Below, piece by piece: positions 17,123 through 27,128 of a DNA stretch of 64,000 nt (positions within the stretch are counted from its first letter, which is position 1; every line of letters begins with the position of its first letter). The DNA is taken from the NCBI RefSeq assembly GCF_964048965.1, contig NZ_OZ040189.1, positions 2,108,001 through 2,172,000 of the forward strand. The letters run 5' to 3'. This DNA comes from Tenacibaculum sp. 190130A14a. GTDB taxonomy: Bacteria > Bacteroidota > Bacteroidia > Flavobacteriales > Flavobacteriaceae. Position numbers and translations under genes: made by a program. The notes under the pieces are model-generated. The model had not been told where the DNA came from. It saw only the letters and a program-made list of their open reading frames with translations, and ran no database searches.

Positions 17123-17646
17123 TTCTATGATTTTTTGTTAAGATTTTCATGATATAACATATAACGATAAGTAATAGATTTTTAAAAACTTCCCCAAAAG
17201 TAAAGTCATAAACTCTTGATTTTTTGAAAAAATATTTGACTTAACTATTTTTTTATGAAGCACTTAAACATATATATGTCACAAATATATGATTATAAAT
17301 CAGTTGACTTTATGGATTATATGTTTAATATATAGACTATTTAGTCGTTTGTGAGCTACCATAAAATTGAAGCAAAGTAATAGGGGAGTGGTTTAGTTTT
17401 TTAATTAATCTTTTTGGGCTTTAACTTGCATCATACTATTGCCATAAAATTCTTTTAATGAAACCATAGTTGAGGAGGTATAGTTCATATAAAATGGTAA
17501 ACTAAATCAATTTTCCCATTTAACTAATAAATCAATTATAAGATTATTAGAAAGAGTTCAAAAAATGACTGTATAAAATTTAGTTGTTTTTTTTTAGTTT
17601 AAACATTTATAAATAAGTTTATACTGTTATAATAATCACAAGTATT
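17123..17646. other. Intergenic region between AraC gene and AsmA gene
   Basis: About 520 bases of AT-rich DNA between divergent genes. It must hold promoters for both, but I see no gene, no strong palindrome and no clear RNA structure. A TATATATG/ATATATGA-rich patch lies near 17270-17292. Confidence 0.5.
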
Positions 17647-20600
17647 ATGAAATTTAAAGCCTTTAAAAAAAGAAAAATCTGGTTGCGGTTTATTGCTTGC
17701 GTACTGCTTTTACCATTATTATTTCTCCTTGTTACGGTGTTATATATCAATACAAAACAAAATAGTATTATTAAAGATCATATAGCTCAGCTTAACAAAA
17801 CGCACAAAGGTTTTATTGATATAGGTGACACTCATCTATCACTCTTTAGTAATTTTCCAAATATTTCTTTTAAGGTAGACGATCTAAAAATAAATGAAAC
17901 TAAAAACGATAATTCACCAGTTATTCTTGACGTAAAAGATATCTACGTAGGTTTTAATTTTTGGGATATTTTAGATGGTGATTACACCATTAAATCATTA
18001 ATTGTAGAAGACGGTTTTTTTGATATTGTAATTCATGAAGATAAAAGTCTAAATCTTTTAAACGCATTAAAATCCATTGATGAAACAGAAAGTTCAGCCC
18101 CAATAGATTTTAAACTTCAAAAAATAAAATTACACAATTTAGATATCCACAAAAAAGATGAAGGTCAAAATACAGACTTAGAAACATTTATTTATGAGGC
18201 TGATGGTGGTTTCAATATTGATAATGAAGTTATTTCAGGGCATATTGATACTAAATTTGAAATGAATTTAATTAGTAACGGCGATACTACATATATAAAA
18301 CACAAACACTTTGATCTTCATACAGATATTAATCTTGATAAAGATACTGGATTGCTTACCATTGAACCTTCTGGAGTTACTATGGAACATGGTGATTTTG
18401 AATTAGAAGGATTAATAGACACAAAAAATGATTTTGATCTTGATCTTAAAATAAAAGGAGCAAAGCCAAATTTTGACATGCTTATAGCCTTTGCTCCAGA
18501 GGATCTTATACCTGTTTTAGAACGTTATAAAAATGCAGGGAAAATTTATTTTAACGCGGTAGTTCAAGGACCTACATTGAATCAACAAGTACCTTTTTTT
18601 GATGTAAACTTCGGTGTAAGTGAAGCTTTTTTAGAAAACACCAACAAAGGTAAGCGAGTCAAAAACATTGGATTTAAAGGTCATTTTACGAACGGAAAAG
18701 AACGAAGTTCTCGTACAACAACATTCTCACTAGAAGATATGACTGCCAAACTGGGAAAAGGAAAAATTCTAGGAAATGTCGTAATCAATAATTTTGATGA
18801 ACCAGAAATAGATATGCGATTAAATGCAGATTTCAATCTCGAATTTGTGACTGATTTTTTAAACTTAAGTGAAGTAGATATTGCATCAGGAAATGTTTCA
18901 TTAAAAATGAATTTTCATGATATTATAGATATTGATAACCCAGAACAAGCACTCAGTAAATTGAATCAGGCGTATTATAGTGAGTTAAAAATTGATAGTC
19001 TAAGTTTATCTTCCAAAGATCTGCCTGCGCCATTAAAAAAACTGAATGCACATATAGTAATGAATGGAAAAAAAGCGACAATCAATCAATTTGATATACT
19101 ATTAGGAACATCTGATATTTCAATAACTGGATATGTATCAGATTTACCTGCTATTGTACATCATACAGATACACTAGTCGTTACTCATTTAGATATTAAG
19201 TCCAAGCTATTAGATATTTCTGAACTCACGAAATTTTCTGCTACTGATAGTTTAAGGACAGGTATAGATGAGCAAATCAAAGATTTAACTGCTGGATTTT
19301 CATTTAAATCCTCTGCAAAAGCTTTTACTGAAAGTAAATATTTACCTAAAGGAGCGTTTTTTGTAGATAGTCTTAACGCGAAACTAAAGCATTATCCACA
19401 TAAATTCCACGATTTTCATGTAGATGTATTAATCGATGATAAAGATCTTAAAATCAAAGATTTTACTGGTTTTATTGATGATTCTGATTTTCATTTTAAC
19501 GGATTGGTACATAATTATGGTTTTTGGATGCAAAAAGAATTGAATGGCGATGTAGATTTAGACATTACCTTAACTTCAGATTTATTGCGTTTAGAAGATA
19601 TTTTCACGTATCAAGGTGAAAATTATGTTCCTGAAGAATATAGACATGAAGAATTTGAAAAACTGACATTGCATGTGAATTCTAGTATGCATTATAAAGC
19701 ATCCGCGTTACATTCTATAGATTTAGAGTTAGACAAGCTAAATACCAAAATGCATTTGCATCCCTTACGATTTGAACACTTTACAGGTGATTTTCATTAT
19801 GAAGATGACCATCTTACAGTAAAAGATTTTATAGGTAAAATAGGGAGAACTTCTTTTAACATTGACTTCAACTATTATTTGGGAGATAATTCAGCAATTA
19901 AAAAAAGAGATAATAATCTGAGTTTTAAAGCAAATTATATTGATTATGACCAACTATTTCCTCCTGATAAAACAACAGAGAAGGCAACAATAACCGTAAA
20001 ATCAAAAACTGCAGATGTTGCAGCACATGCAGATGCTTTTAATTTGTATGAGCTACCATTTACTGATATGAAAATTGATGTAGATGTAGATTATTTTATG
20101 TATCAACGAATTCATTTACAAGATATAAAAGCAAATTTACGTACAACTCAGAATCATTACATTTATGTAGATACACTACATATGAATGCAGCTGGAGGTA
20201 ATTTTAATATGTCTGGTTACTTTAATGGTAGTAATCCGAAGAAAATTTACCTGAAACCTACTATAAAAACCACTAAAATTGATTTGGATAAGTTCTTATT
20301 TAAGTTTGAAAATTTTGGACAAGATCATTTGGTTTCAGATAATTTAAAAGGACATGTTTCTACTACAATAGATGGAAAAATTAGAGTATATCCTGATTTA
20401 GTGCCAGATTTAGATCAATCTGAAATTCACATGGATGTCAAAGTTTTTAATGGGAAATTACAGAATTATGAACCCATGAAAATGTTATCTAGTTATATGG
20501 GTAATAAAAACTTGAACAATATCAAATTTGATACAATTCAAAATCATATAGATATCATTAACGGACGCATTAACATTCCTAATATGACGATTGAATCAAC

Positions 20601-20865
20601 ATTAGGACATATGGAATTATCTGGAACACAAGATTTGAATAATAATATTGAATATTACTTAAGAATTCCTTGGAAAACCGTTAGAAAAGCTGTTTGGCAT
20701 AAATTATTTAAGAATAAGAAAAATAGTGGAAATAAAGACGAAGAGGATGAAATTATAGAAGTTGATCCTAACAAGAAAGTAAAATACCTAAATTTAAAAT
20801 TACATGGAACAGTTGATGATTTTAAAGTTTCCCTAAAGAAAGCTAAAAAGAAGAAAGAGAAATAA
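17647..20865 (+). CDS. AsmA-family envelope protein, 1072 aa
   Basis: Large protein with one N-terminal membrane anchor (residues about 12-34, FIACVLLLPLLFLLVTVLYI) and a long periplasmic beta-rich part. The AsmA signature follows the anchor (GFIDIGDTHLSLFSNFPNISFKVDDLKI), and the C terminus carries the AsmA_2-type region (DLKGHVSTTIDGKIRVYPDL, GRINIPNMTIESTLGHMELS). It ends in a Lys/Glu-rich tail. AsmA proteins are bridge-like factors thought to move phospholipids or assist outer-membrane assembly. Length is usual for flavobacterial members. It stands alone, followed by the accessory region that starts at about 20866. Confidence 0.92.
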   Translation: MKFKAFKKRKIWLRFIACVLLLPLLFLLVTVLYINTKQNSIIKDHIAQLNKTHKGFIDIGDTHLSLFSNFPNISFKVDDLKINETKNDNSPVILDVKDIYVGFNFWDILDGDYTIKSLIVEDGFFDIVIHEDKSLNLLNALKSIDETESSAPIDFKLQKIKLHNLDIHKKDEGQNTDLETFIYEADGGFNIDNEVISGHIDTKFEMNLISNGDTTYIKHKHFDLHTDINLDKDTGLLTIEPSGVTMEHGDFELEGLIDTKNDFDLDLKIKGAKPNFDMLIAFAPEDLIPVLERYKNAGKIYFNAVVQGPTLNQQVPFFDVNFGVSEAFLENTNKGKRVKNIGFKGHFTNGKERSSRTTTFSLEDMTAKLGKGKILGNVVINNFDEPEIDMRLNADFNLEFVTDFLNLSEVDIASGNVSLKMNFHDIIDIDNPEQALSKLNQAYYSELKIDSLSLSSKDLPAPLKKLNAHIVMNGKKATINQFDILLGTSDISITGYVSDLPAIVHHTDTLVVTHLDIKSKLLDISELTKFSATDSLRTGIDEQIKDLTAGFSFKSSAKAFTESKYLPKGAFFVDSLNAKLKHYPHKFHDFHVDVLIDDKDLKIKDFTGFIDDSDFHFNGLVHNYGFWMQKELNGDVDLDITLTSDLLRLEDIFTYQGENYVPEEYRHEEFEKLTLHVNSSMHYKASALHSIDLELDKLNTKMHLHPLRFEHFTGDFHYEDDHLTVKDFIGKIGRTSFNIDFNYYLGDNSAIKKRDNNLSFKANYIDYDQLFPPDKTTEKATITVKSKTADVAAHADAFNLYELPFTDMKIDVDVDYFMYQRIHLQDIKANLRTTQNHYIYVDTLHMNAAGGNFNMSGYFNGSNPKKIYLKPTIKTTKIDLDKFLFKFENFGQDHLVSDNLKGHVSTTIDGKIRVYPDLVPDLDQSEIHMDVKVFNGKLQNYEPMKMLSSYMGNKNLNNIKFDTIQNHIDIINGRINIPNMTIESTLGHMELSGTQDLNNNIEYYLRIPWKTVRKAVWHKLFKNKKNSGNKDEEDEIIEVDPNKKVKYLNLKLHGTVDDFKVSLKKAKKKKEK

Positions 20866-21383
20866 ATAATAATATTCGAAGATGATAAAATGAGATACGA
20901 TAATCTACAATCTAAACTGTCAGATGCTATGTATTATGTAAAATAGAATCTTGAAATATAAACTAAACCTCAGATAACTTTAGCTAAAATCAATATCCCT
21001 GAAAATCGCGTATTTGAAATATTATTGACCCAAGTACGGAATATTAAAAAGAATTGCTACAATTTCTGGGATATTTTACATAGTATAGAATTATAGCTTA
21101 CAAATACTTTTGTACTATAATGTTCTGCGTTATGTAACTTTGCTTTGGTAAAAGCGAAGTTCTTTACCCCAATTTTCTTGGATTTTTTTCTTTCCAAAAG
21201 TTTCTTTAAAAATGTAATGGAATACTCTTTTTGCAGAAAGGGTAGAGGAGTGGAGGCAAAATATGTATGGAATGGGATTATTCTATATTAAATTTCAAAT
21301 AGTTGCGGGATTCCGTAAACAAATCCTCTTCCTAATATATTAAATTTATGAACTTTTTAATTAACCAAATGAAATAATCATTA
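20866..21383. other. Non-coding left flank of the PHP-ATPase gene
   Basis: About 520 bases without a supported gene. It contains the left copy of a direct repeat (20998-21019), a T-rich stretch with CTTTGCTTTGGTAAAAGCGAAG-like partial symmetry near 21140, and a TTCCGTAAAC motif at 21311-21320 that also occurs at 411-420. Probably recombination scar and promoter DNA. Confidence 0.55.
20998..21019 (+). repeat. Imperfect direct repeat, left copy
   Basis: CCTGAA followed by the 16-base core AATCGCGTATTTGAAA. The same core, preceded by CCTGGG, recurs at 24169-24190, so 20 of 22 bases agree and similarity continues weakly for about 10 more bases (both contain TT-TTG). The two copies enclose the PHP-ATPase gene with its own flanks, as expected of an insertion bounded by target duplications or attachment sites. 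Confidence 0.75.
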
Positions 21384-24101
21384 ATGACGAACAAAACTAG
21401 AGGTTCAGAATGGAAACAGTGGGATTTACATTTTCATACACCATCATCATATGACTACAAAGATAAAAGTGTTACTAACCAGGATATAGTAGATGGTTTA
21501 ATAAACAATAACATTAGTGTTGTAGCTATTACAGACCATAATCTAATTGATGTAAAAAGAATTAAAGAATTACAAAGTTTATGTAAAGATAAAGAATTAA
21601 CTATTCTGCCAGGCATCGAGTTTTTATCAGATGCAAGAGGTAGTGAACCAATTCATTTTATAGCAATATTTAGTGAGAATTGTAACTTAGAATATATATG
21701 GGGGCAATTAAAGAATAATACCGAGCTAAAAAAAATTGAAGGAGAAAATAAAAAGTATAATGAAGTTTACTGTGATTTAGCAGATACTATTAAGTTAATA
21801 AAAGAATTAGATGGAATTGTCAGTATTCATGCAGGTTCTAAAAGTAATGGTTTAGAAAAATTAACTCATTCACTTCCTCACTCTTTAGCACAAAAAGAGG
21901 ATATTGCCAAAATTGTTGATGTTTTTGAACTAGGTAAAGTATCAGATATTGAAGGATACAATTCAAAGGTAAATCCATATTTAAAAAGCAAAATAAATAA
22001 ATGGTTACCAACTGTAATTTGTTCTGATAATCATAATATAAAAGATTACAAGAGAAAGGAGAAACTTTGGATAAAAGCAGAACCAACATTTGAAGGATTA
22101 AGACAGATTATATTTGAGCCTATTCAACGCATAAGAATACAACCAAATGAGCCTGATTTTAAGGAAGAAAAGTTAATTATTGATGAAGTACAATATTTTT
22201 CATCTGATAATTTGTTTACACCAGAAAAGATTAGATTTAATAAGAACCTAAATGTTATAATCGGAGGAAAGTCATCTGGTAAATCAATATTACTTTATAA
22301 TATCGCATCAACTCTAGAAACGAACAAAGAAGTAACATCTATTATGGATAGAAAGTACGATTTTAGAAAAGATGATGAGAATTTTAATTTTGAAGTAAAA
22401 TCTTTATCTGGTGTTTCTCAAAAATTGTATGATGAAAAAGAAAGTTCTATCATACCTAAAATTAAATATATCCCCCAGAATTATCTTACCAAATTAGCTG
22501 AACCAGAAGCTAATAAAAAAGGAGAAGAACTTTTAAAATATGTAAGAGGTTTACTTTTAGAAGATGAAGCGTACAAAACTAATTATCAAGATTTCTTAAG
22601 TGTTGTTAAATCAAATGATAAAAAAAGGAATGATTTAATAGACAGTTATTTTGAAACGGAAGAAAGTATTAAGTCTAAAAATAAACAACTAAAAGAAAAA
22701 GGTAATGAAGAAGTTTTAAAAAAGAGTATTGAAACCAATTTATTAAAAATTGCTGAGTTAAAAAAAGGAATTGGATTAAACGAAAAACAAATAGCTGAAT
22801 ATAATACGGAGAAGTTAAAATTAGAAAAGGTTGAATCTGATAGAATAAAAATAAACAGTGATTATAGAAAGGTATCGGCTTTTAATAGAGATATTTTAAA
22901 CACTTTAAAGGAGTTGAAAAATAAGAAAGATTCAATACAGAACTCTTTAGAAATGGAATCTATCAAAGAATTGTTCACCCAAAATTTCAATTTCTTGGAG
23001 GTAGCAATTAGTGATCTAGAAGCATTTTCAGAGTCAATAAAAATCAAAGATAGCGTACTAGTCAATGATAACTTGTTTAGAACTCTTATCATTGCAAGTG
23101 AGGAAGAAAAAAGAAGGCTTGAGAAAATACTTGAACCATTAATAAAAAATGAAAAAGTTAAAAAGCACATTACGGATATTGATAAAATCATAACGGCAGA
23201 TAAACTAAAATTAGAAGCAATAAATCAACTAAAAGTTGAAATAAAAAATAGCAAAGAAGAATTAAACAAAAAGAGAGATAATTTATTTAAATTATATGTT
23301 GAGAATTCTAACGAATATCCCAAAATAATTTCAACTCTAAATGAAAGAACAAAATTACTTGAAGAGCAGAATCTAGATATCATAGGAACTCAAAAATTTA
23401 ATGTAAGAAAGTTTATAAAAACTCTATATGACATATGCGATGGAAGAAAATTTCCTGAAAAGGAATATGATATATTACAAAAGGAAGATGATTTAATAAG
23501 CTTTCAAAATAACACTGAATTTGAAGAAATAAAGAGAATATTTGATACTATCGTAAATGGAAGCTTTCCTTTAAATACTAAAACTAATAGAAAGTCTGCC
23601 ATTAAAGTTATACTTGATGACTATTTCGTAGATTTTTGGGAAACGGTTTATGATGGTGATAAGATGGAGGAAATGTCGACTGGTAAAGCAAGCTTTGTAA
23701 TACTAATGCTTATTGTTGGGTTGAGTAGTTCTAAAGCACCAATATTAATTGACCAGCCAGAAGATAATTTAGATAATAGATCCATAACAAAAGATTTAGT
23801 TAAATATTTAAGAGATAAAAAATCCGAAAGGCAAATAATTCTTGTAACTCATAATCCAAATGTAGTTGTAAATGCAGATGCAGAGAATATAATTGTGGCA
23901 AATCAAAAAGGGCAAAACGATAAAGAAACTTCTAGCCCATATAGATTTGATTACATAAATGGACCATTAGAAAATACTAAAGAATTAGATCCAAAAGAAA
24001 AAGATTTACTAAAAAGTATGGGAATTAGGGAACACATTGCAGATATAGTTGAAGGCGGCAAAGAAGCGTTTAAAAAAAGAGAAGTTAAATATAGATTTTA
24101 A
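21384..24101 (+). CDS. PHP-domain AAA/SMC-like ATPase of the TrlF/Ppl type, 905 aa
   Basis: Residues 1-260 form a PHP phosphoesterase domain: H16-F-H18 in DLHFHTPSS, D51-H52 in AITDHN, GIEFLS, IHAGSK, and ICSDNH, the usual metal ligands. An SMC/Rad50-like ATPase follows: Walker A G294-GKSSGK-S301, a long coiled coil (about residues 400-700, rich in Lys/Glu), the signature-like MSTGKASFVILML, Walker B D790 in ILIDQPEDNLDN with E793, and the H-loop VTHNPN. This architecture is the TrlF family, and the stand-alone phage-defence protein Ppl has the same PHP-plus-ATPase layout. A nucleic-acid or nucleotide-targeting defence role is inferred. The gene is alone, bounded by direct repeats and next to a recombinase element. 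Confidence 0.9.
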   Translation: MTNKTRGSEWKQWDLHFHTPSSYDYKDKSVTNQDIVDGLINNNISVVAITDHNLIDVKRIKELQSLCKDKELTILPGIEFLSDARGSEPIHFIAIFSENCNLEYIWGQLKNNTELKKIEGENKKYNEVYCDLADTIKLIKELDGIVSIHAGSKSNGLEKLTHSLPHSLAQKEDIAKIVDVFELGKVSDIEGYNSKVNPYLKSKINKWLPTVICSDNHNIKDYKRKEKLWIKAEPTFEGLRQIIFEPIQRIRIQPNEPDFKEEKLIIDEVQYFSSDNLFTPEKIRFNKNLNVIIGGKSSGKSILLYNIASTLETNKEVTSIMDRKYDFRKDDENFNFEVKSLSGVSQKLYDEKESSIIPKIKYIPQNYLTKLAEPEANKKGEELLKYVRGLLLEDEAYKTNYQDFLSVVKSNDKKRNDLIDSYFETEESIKSKNKQLKEKGNEEVLKKSIETNLLKIAELKKGIGLNEKQIAEYNTEKLKLEKVESDRIKINSDYRKVSAFNRDILNTLKELKNKKDSIQNSLEMESIKELFTQNFNFLEVAISDLEAFSESIKIKDSVLVNDNLFRTLIIASEEEKRRLEKILEPLIKNEKVKKHITDIDKIITADKLKLEAINQLKVEIKNSKEELNKKRDNLFKLYVENSNEYPKIISTLNERTKLLEEQNLDIIGTQKFNVRKFIKTLYDICDGRKFPEKEYDILQKEDDLISFQNNTEFEEIKRIFDTIVNGSFPLNTKTNRKSAIKVILDDYFVDFWETVYDGDKMEEMSTGKASFVILMLIVGLSSSKAPILIDQPEDNLDNRSITKDLVKYLRDKKSERQIILVTHNPNVVVNADAENIIVANQKGQNDKETSSPYRFDYINGPLENTKELDPKEKDLLKSMGIREHIADIVEGGKEAFKKREVKYRF

Positions 24102-24619
24102 TATGATTGTCTTTGTAAAAATGATATTCAAGGTCTTTAGTAACAATAATAGACATGATTTAACATTTCCTGGGAATCGCGTATTTGAAAATTTCTTGGA
24201 CTTAGTCATGAATATGGTGAAGAAATTAAGTGTGGTTTAATTAAAATTATATCAAACTATTTCGTTATTATGAACTATTGTACAGAATATGAATTTCTCA
24301 CGAAAGTCCAAAACAAATGCTAAAGGGCTCGAGTAATATACTTTATCTTTTACATAATACAGAGATAGAGATTACGAATATAAATTGGCAACAGGTCGCA
24401 AAAAGGCTGTAACATAATTGTTAGCTATATAAAACACTAGCGTGTGTTATATCTACAACTATGTTAAATACACACTATTGGGCTTTTTACTCATATATGA
24501 CATTTGTACTATAATTAATATTATGTTAAATAACATTGAATGTAATATATGTTCATAGTTGATTTACAGTTTGTTATATTAAGAAAAGATTTTATAAATT
24601 TATTATATAAAATAAATTT
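24102..24619. other. Non-coding region with right repeat copy and complex repeats before recombinases
   Basis: About 520 bases. The left half holds the right copy of the direct repeat. The right half (24410-24600) is dense in short repeats: TATGTTAAATA twice (24460-24470, 24522-24532), CAACTATG (24456) inverted to CATAGTTG (24554), and AACAC-TAGC-GTGTT near 24432. Such clustered direct and inverted repeats just upstream of the first recombinase fit the end of a Tn554/RIT-type element. No gene seen. Confidence 0.55.
24169..24190 (+). repeat. Imperfect direct repeat, right copy
   Basis: CCTGGG plus core AATCGCGTATTTGAAA, the partner of the copy at 20998-21019, same orientation, 3171 bases apart. 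It lies about 70 bases after the PHP-ATPase stop. Confidence 0.75.
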
Positions 24620-25714
24620 ATGATTACTATAACACCAATATACTTTATAAAATCAAAATCTAGATATCCAATTGTTTTCAGAAATGGCTCTGTAGAATAT
24701 CAATTTATTAAATACTTGGTAATTAATATTAGAAATAAATCCTACAGAACTTTATATAATCATGCTTTGGCTTATAAATATCTGGTACAGTATTTATATG
24801 AAATTAAGAAAGAAGATTTTGTTATGTTATTAAAAAATAATCCCGAATCAGTTTTAGAATGCCTAAAGTCTTTTGATCTTTGGCTCAATGATAAACTAAA
24901 ATCTAAAACTAATTTTAATATTATTATTGATAATGTTTGCTCATATCTCCAATGGTACTTCTATTATAACCGTTTTAACTTCAATCAAAATAGATTAAAT
25001 AATGTCATTCAAAATTTGAAATTTTCAAAATACAAGATTAAATATATACCAAGTTATAATAGTCTTAATACCAATGATATAACAAGAATCTTAAACTTAT
25101 GTAATCCAGATAATATAGAAAACCCTTTTAAACATAAAAATAGAGTTAGAAATTATTTAGTTTTTTTAATTTTAATAGAAACAGGCATACGATTAAGTGA
25201 GTTATTACTATTGAGAGCAATTGATTTTATAAGGAATGACAACCTTTTTTTTATTAAAATAGATAACAATATAAATGAAAAAGATATTAGAAGAAATACT
25301 CCTAGTTATAAGAATTCTTATAGTAAAAGAATAATTTCAATATCAGATAAAACCTACCTCCTATTTGAAGAATACTTGTTTTACTATAGAAAAAATAATG
25401 GAACAATACATTATTTATTTACTAGTGATCAAAATAAGCCATTATCCAAATCAAGTGTTCAGGGAATAATAAAAGAAATTTCAAAGAGGACAAGTATTAA
25501 ATTTTCTGCTCATACATTGAGACATTATTTTGCTGAGTCCATGTTAGAATTTTTAATAGACAAAAAAGACTTAGATATGGAGAGAGCAAAGGATGAATTA
25601 AGAGTAATTTGTGGATGGTCGTTTAATTCTAATATGCCAAGTTATTATGCAAGAAGAATGATATCGAAAATGGCAAATAAAACCAATATGCAAAGAATAC
25701 TTAATTATGAATAA
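24620..25714 (+). CDS. Tyrosine recombinase, first of trio (TnpA-like), 364 aa
   Basis: Site-specific recombinase. The N-terminal SAM-like core-binding domain (about residues 20-120) is followed by a catalytic domain with box I arginine in LIETGIRLSELLLL, the HxxR of AHTLRHYFAESM, and the nucleophile tyrosine in MPSYYARRM. Size matches Tn554 TnpA (about 360 residues) and RitA proteins. The stop overlaps the next recombinase by 8 bases, showing translational coupling. Codon use is strongly AT-biased, as in the other genes of this island. The three recombinases probably act together on the element ends; their target site is not known. Confidence 0.9.
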   Translation: MITITPIYFIKSKSRYPIVFRNGSVEYQFIKYLVINIRNKSYRTLYNHALAYKYLVQYLYEIKKEDFVMLLKNNPESVLECLKSFDLWLNDKLKSKTNFNIIIDNVCSYLQWYFYYNRFNFNQNRLNNVIQNLKFSKYKIKYIPSYNSLNTNDITRILNLCNPDNIENPFKHKNRVRNYLVFLILIETGIRLSELLLLRAIDFIRNDNLFFIKIDNNINEKDIRRNTPSYKNSYSKRIISISDKTYLLFEEYLFYYRKNNGTIHYLFTSDQNKPLSKSSVQGIIKEISKRTSIKFSAHTLRHYFAESMLEFLIDKKDLDMERAKDELRVICGWSFNSNMPSYYARRMISKMANKTNMQRILNYE

Positions 25715-27128
25715 CTTACCTAAATATGTGATATTCAAAGGGGATTTACCAAGTGAGATTTATAAAATAAAATTTGCAAGTAATAATTGGAAATGGAAAT
25801 CAGGCGGAAACAATCATAGTATTTCTTGGGATAGTTTTGATAATCGGACAAAGGAAATATTAAAACTATATTTAATATATCGACAACGTGAGTTATCAAT
25901 TGAATCTATTTCTAAAAGTGAAGTAGGGTTTATCAATGCTTTAAAAAAGCAAAAAATGTCCATACCTTTTATGCCTAAAGAAGTTTTTTATTTCTGTATT
26001 CATTGCAAATATGTTTGTCATATTTACTCTCTTAGAAAGTTATTTGAATTTGGTTTTTTAAAGTTTGAAAATTTATTCTTAAAATACGCTTATGATGAAA
26101 TAAAGGAGTATAATATACCAAAAAGAAAACCGTATGATAAAATTTTCTTAAATCAAGAAGTAGTTGACTCTAAAGGTATTGAAGAGGTAAAAAGAATCAC
26201 AAAGTCGGTTGACGAGAATGAATTAGATTTTGAAATTTTGAGGGATAATATAATTTTACAGTTTTGTCTTGAATTAGCCCCTAGACCATATCAATTTTAT
26301 TTGTTAAACAAATCAGATTTTGAAGTAATTAAAGGTTCGAGTAAAGACTATTATTCTTTGTCTCTCCCAATGTCTAAAAAAATCAAATCTAATAATATTG
26401 AAAAACGAAATAGAAGTATTTCAACGAATTTGGGACGAAAAGTTCTGAAACTTTTATTGTTTAAAAATTATAAAAAAAATAGTAATAATGCTTTATTTAT
26501 AGATAAAAAAGGAAAAAGATTGACTTCATCCAATTTTACTAAAATTGTAAAAAAAGAGACTTTAAAAAAAGGCATTATATTAAAACCCACAGATTTTAGA
26601 CATAGTTTAGGGCAAGCTCTTGCAGATCAAGGCGCATCTGCTGATATAATTGCTGAATTACTTGGACATAATTCTACAGTTCCTGCGAGAGCCTATATAT
26701 CTTCAACACCAAAAATTGCCGATATCAAAGCTAAAGCTTTAGCCAAAAATATAACATATCAAAAGTTGAATGAAATGTTGACAGGTAATTTTGTAGAAGA
26801 TAAAGATATAGAAGGTGAAAAAAGAATTAAAGGAATTATTGGAAATCAATACATTGGAGGTATAGGTATGTGTGGTTTACCTAATGATACCTCTTGTAAA
26901 AAAAATCCTGTATATTCTTGTTATACATGTATAACGTTTCATCCTTTTAGAAACAAGAAACAGCATATTGTAGTAAAAGAAGAACTTCAAAAACAAGCTC
27001 AATATTTTATAGATATTTCAGAGAAAGGCAATGATATTGAGTATAATAGACCCATAACTCAACTAAATGAAACGATTAGAGCCGTAGATGATATACTTAA
27101 TATCCTTAAAGAGAAGAATGAATACTAA
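25707..27128 (+). CDS. Tyrosine recombinase, second of trio, 473 aa
   Basis: Catalytic domain residues visible are the box I arginine in LELAPRPYQ, the R of box II in TDFRHSLGQALADQG, the LLGHNS motif, and the nucleophile tyrosine in PARAYISST. The first box II position, normally histidine in HxxR, reads threonine (T-D-F-R). A cysteine cluster follows the catalytic domain (GMCGLPNDTSCKKNPVYSCY), a putative zinc-binding tail like those of Tn554-family recombinases. Upstream overlap is 8 bases and downstream overlap 11 bases, so the three genes are one translationally coupled unit. Confidence 0.88.
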   Translation: MNNLPKYVIFKGDLPSEIYKIKFASNNWKWKSGGNNHSISWDSFDNRTKEILKLYLIYRQRELSIESISKSEVGFINALKKQKMSIPFMPKEVFYFCIHCKYVCHIYSLRKLFEFGFLKFENLFLKYAYDEIKEYNIPKRKPYDKIFLNQEVVDSKGIEEVKRITKSVDENELDFEILRDNIILQFCLELAPRPYQFYLLNKSDFEVIKGSSKDYYSLSLPMSKKIKSNNIEKRNRSISTNLGRKVLKLLLFKNYKKNSNNALFIDKKGKRLTSSNFTKIVKKETLKKGIILKPTDFRHSLGQALADQGASADIIAELLGHNSTVPARAYISSTPKIADIKAKALAKNITYQKLNEMLTGNFVEDKDIEGEKRIKGIIGNQYIGGIGMCGLPNDTSCKKNPVYSCYTCITFHPFRNKKQHIVVKEELQKQAQYFIDISEKGNDIEYNRPITQLNETIRAVDDILNILKEKNEY

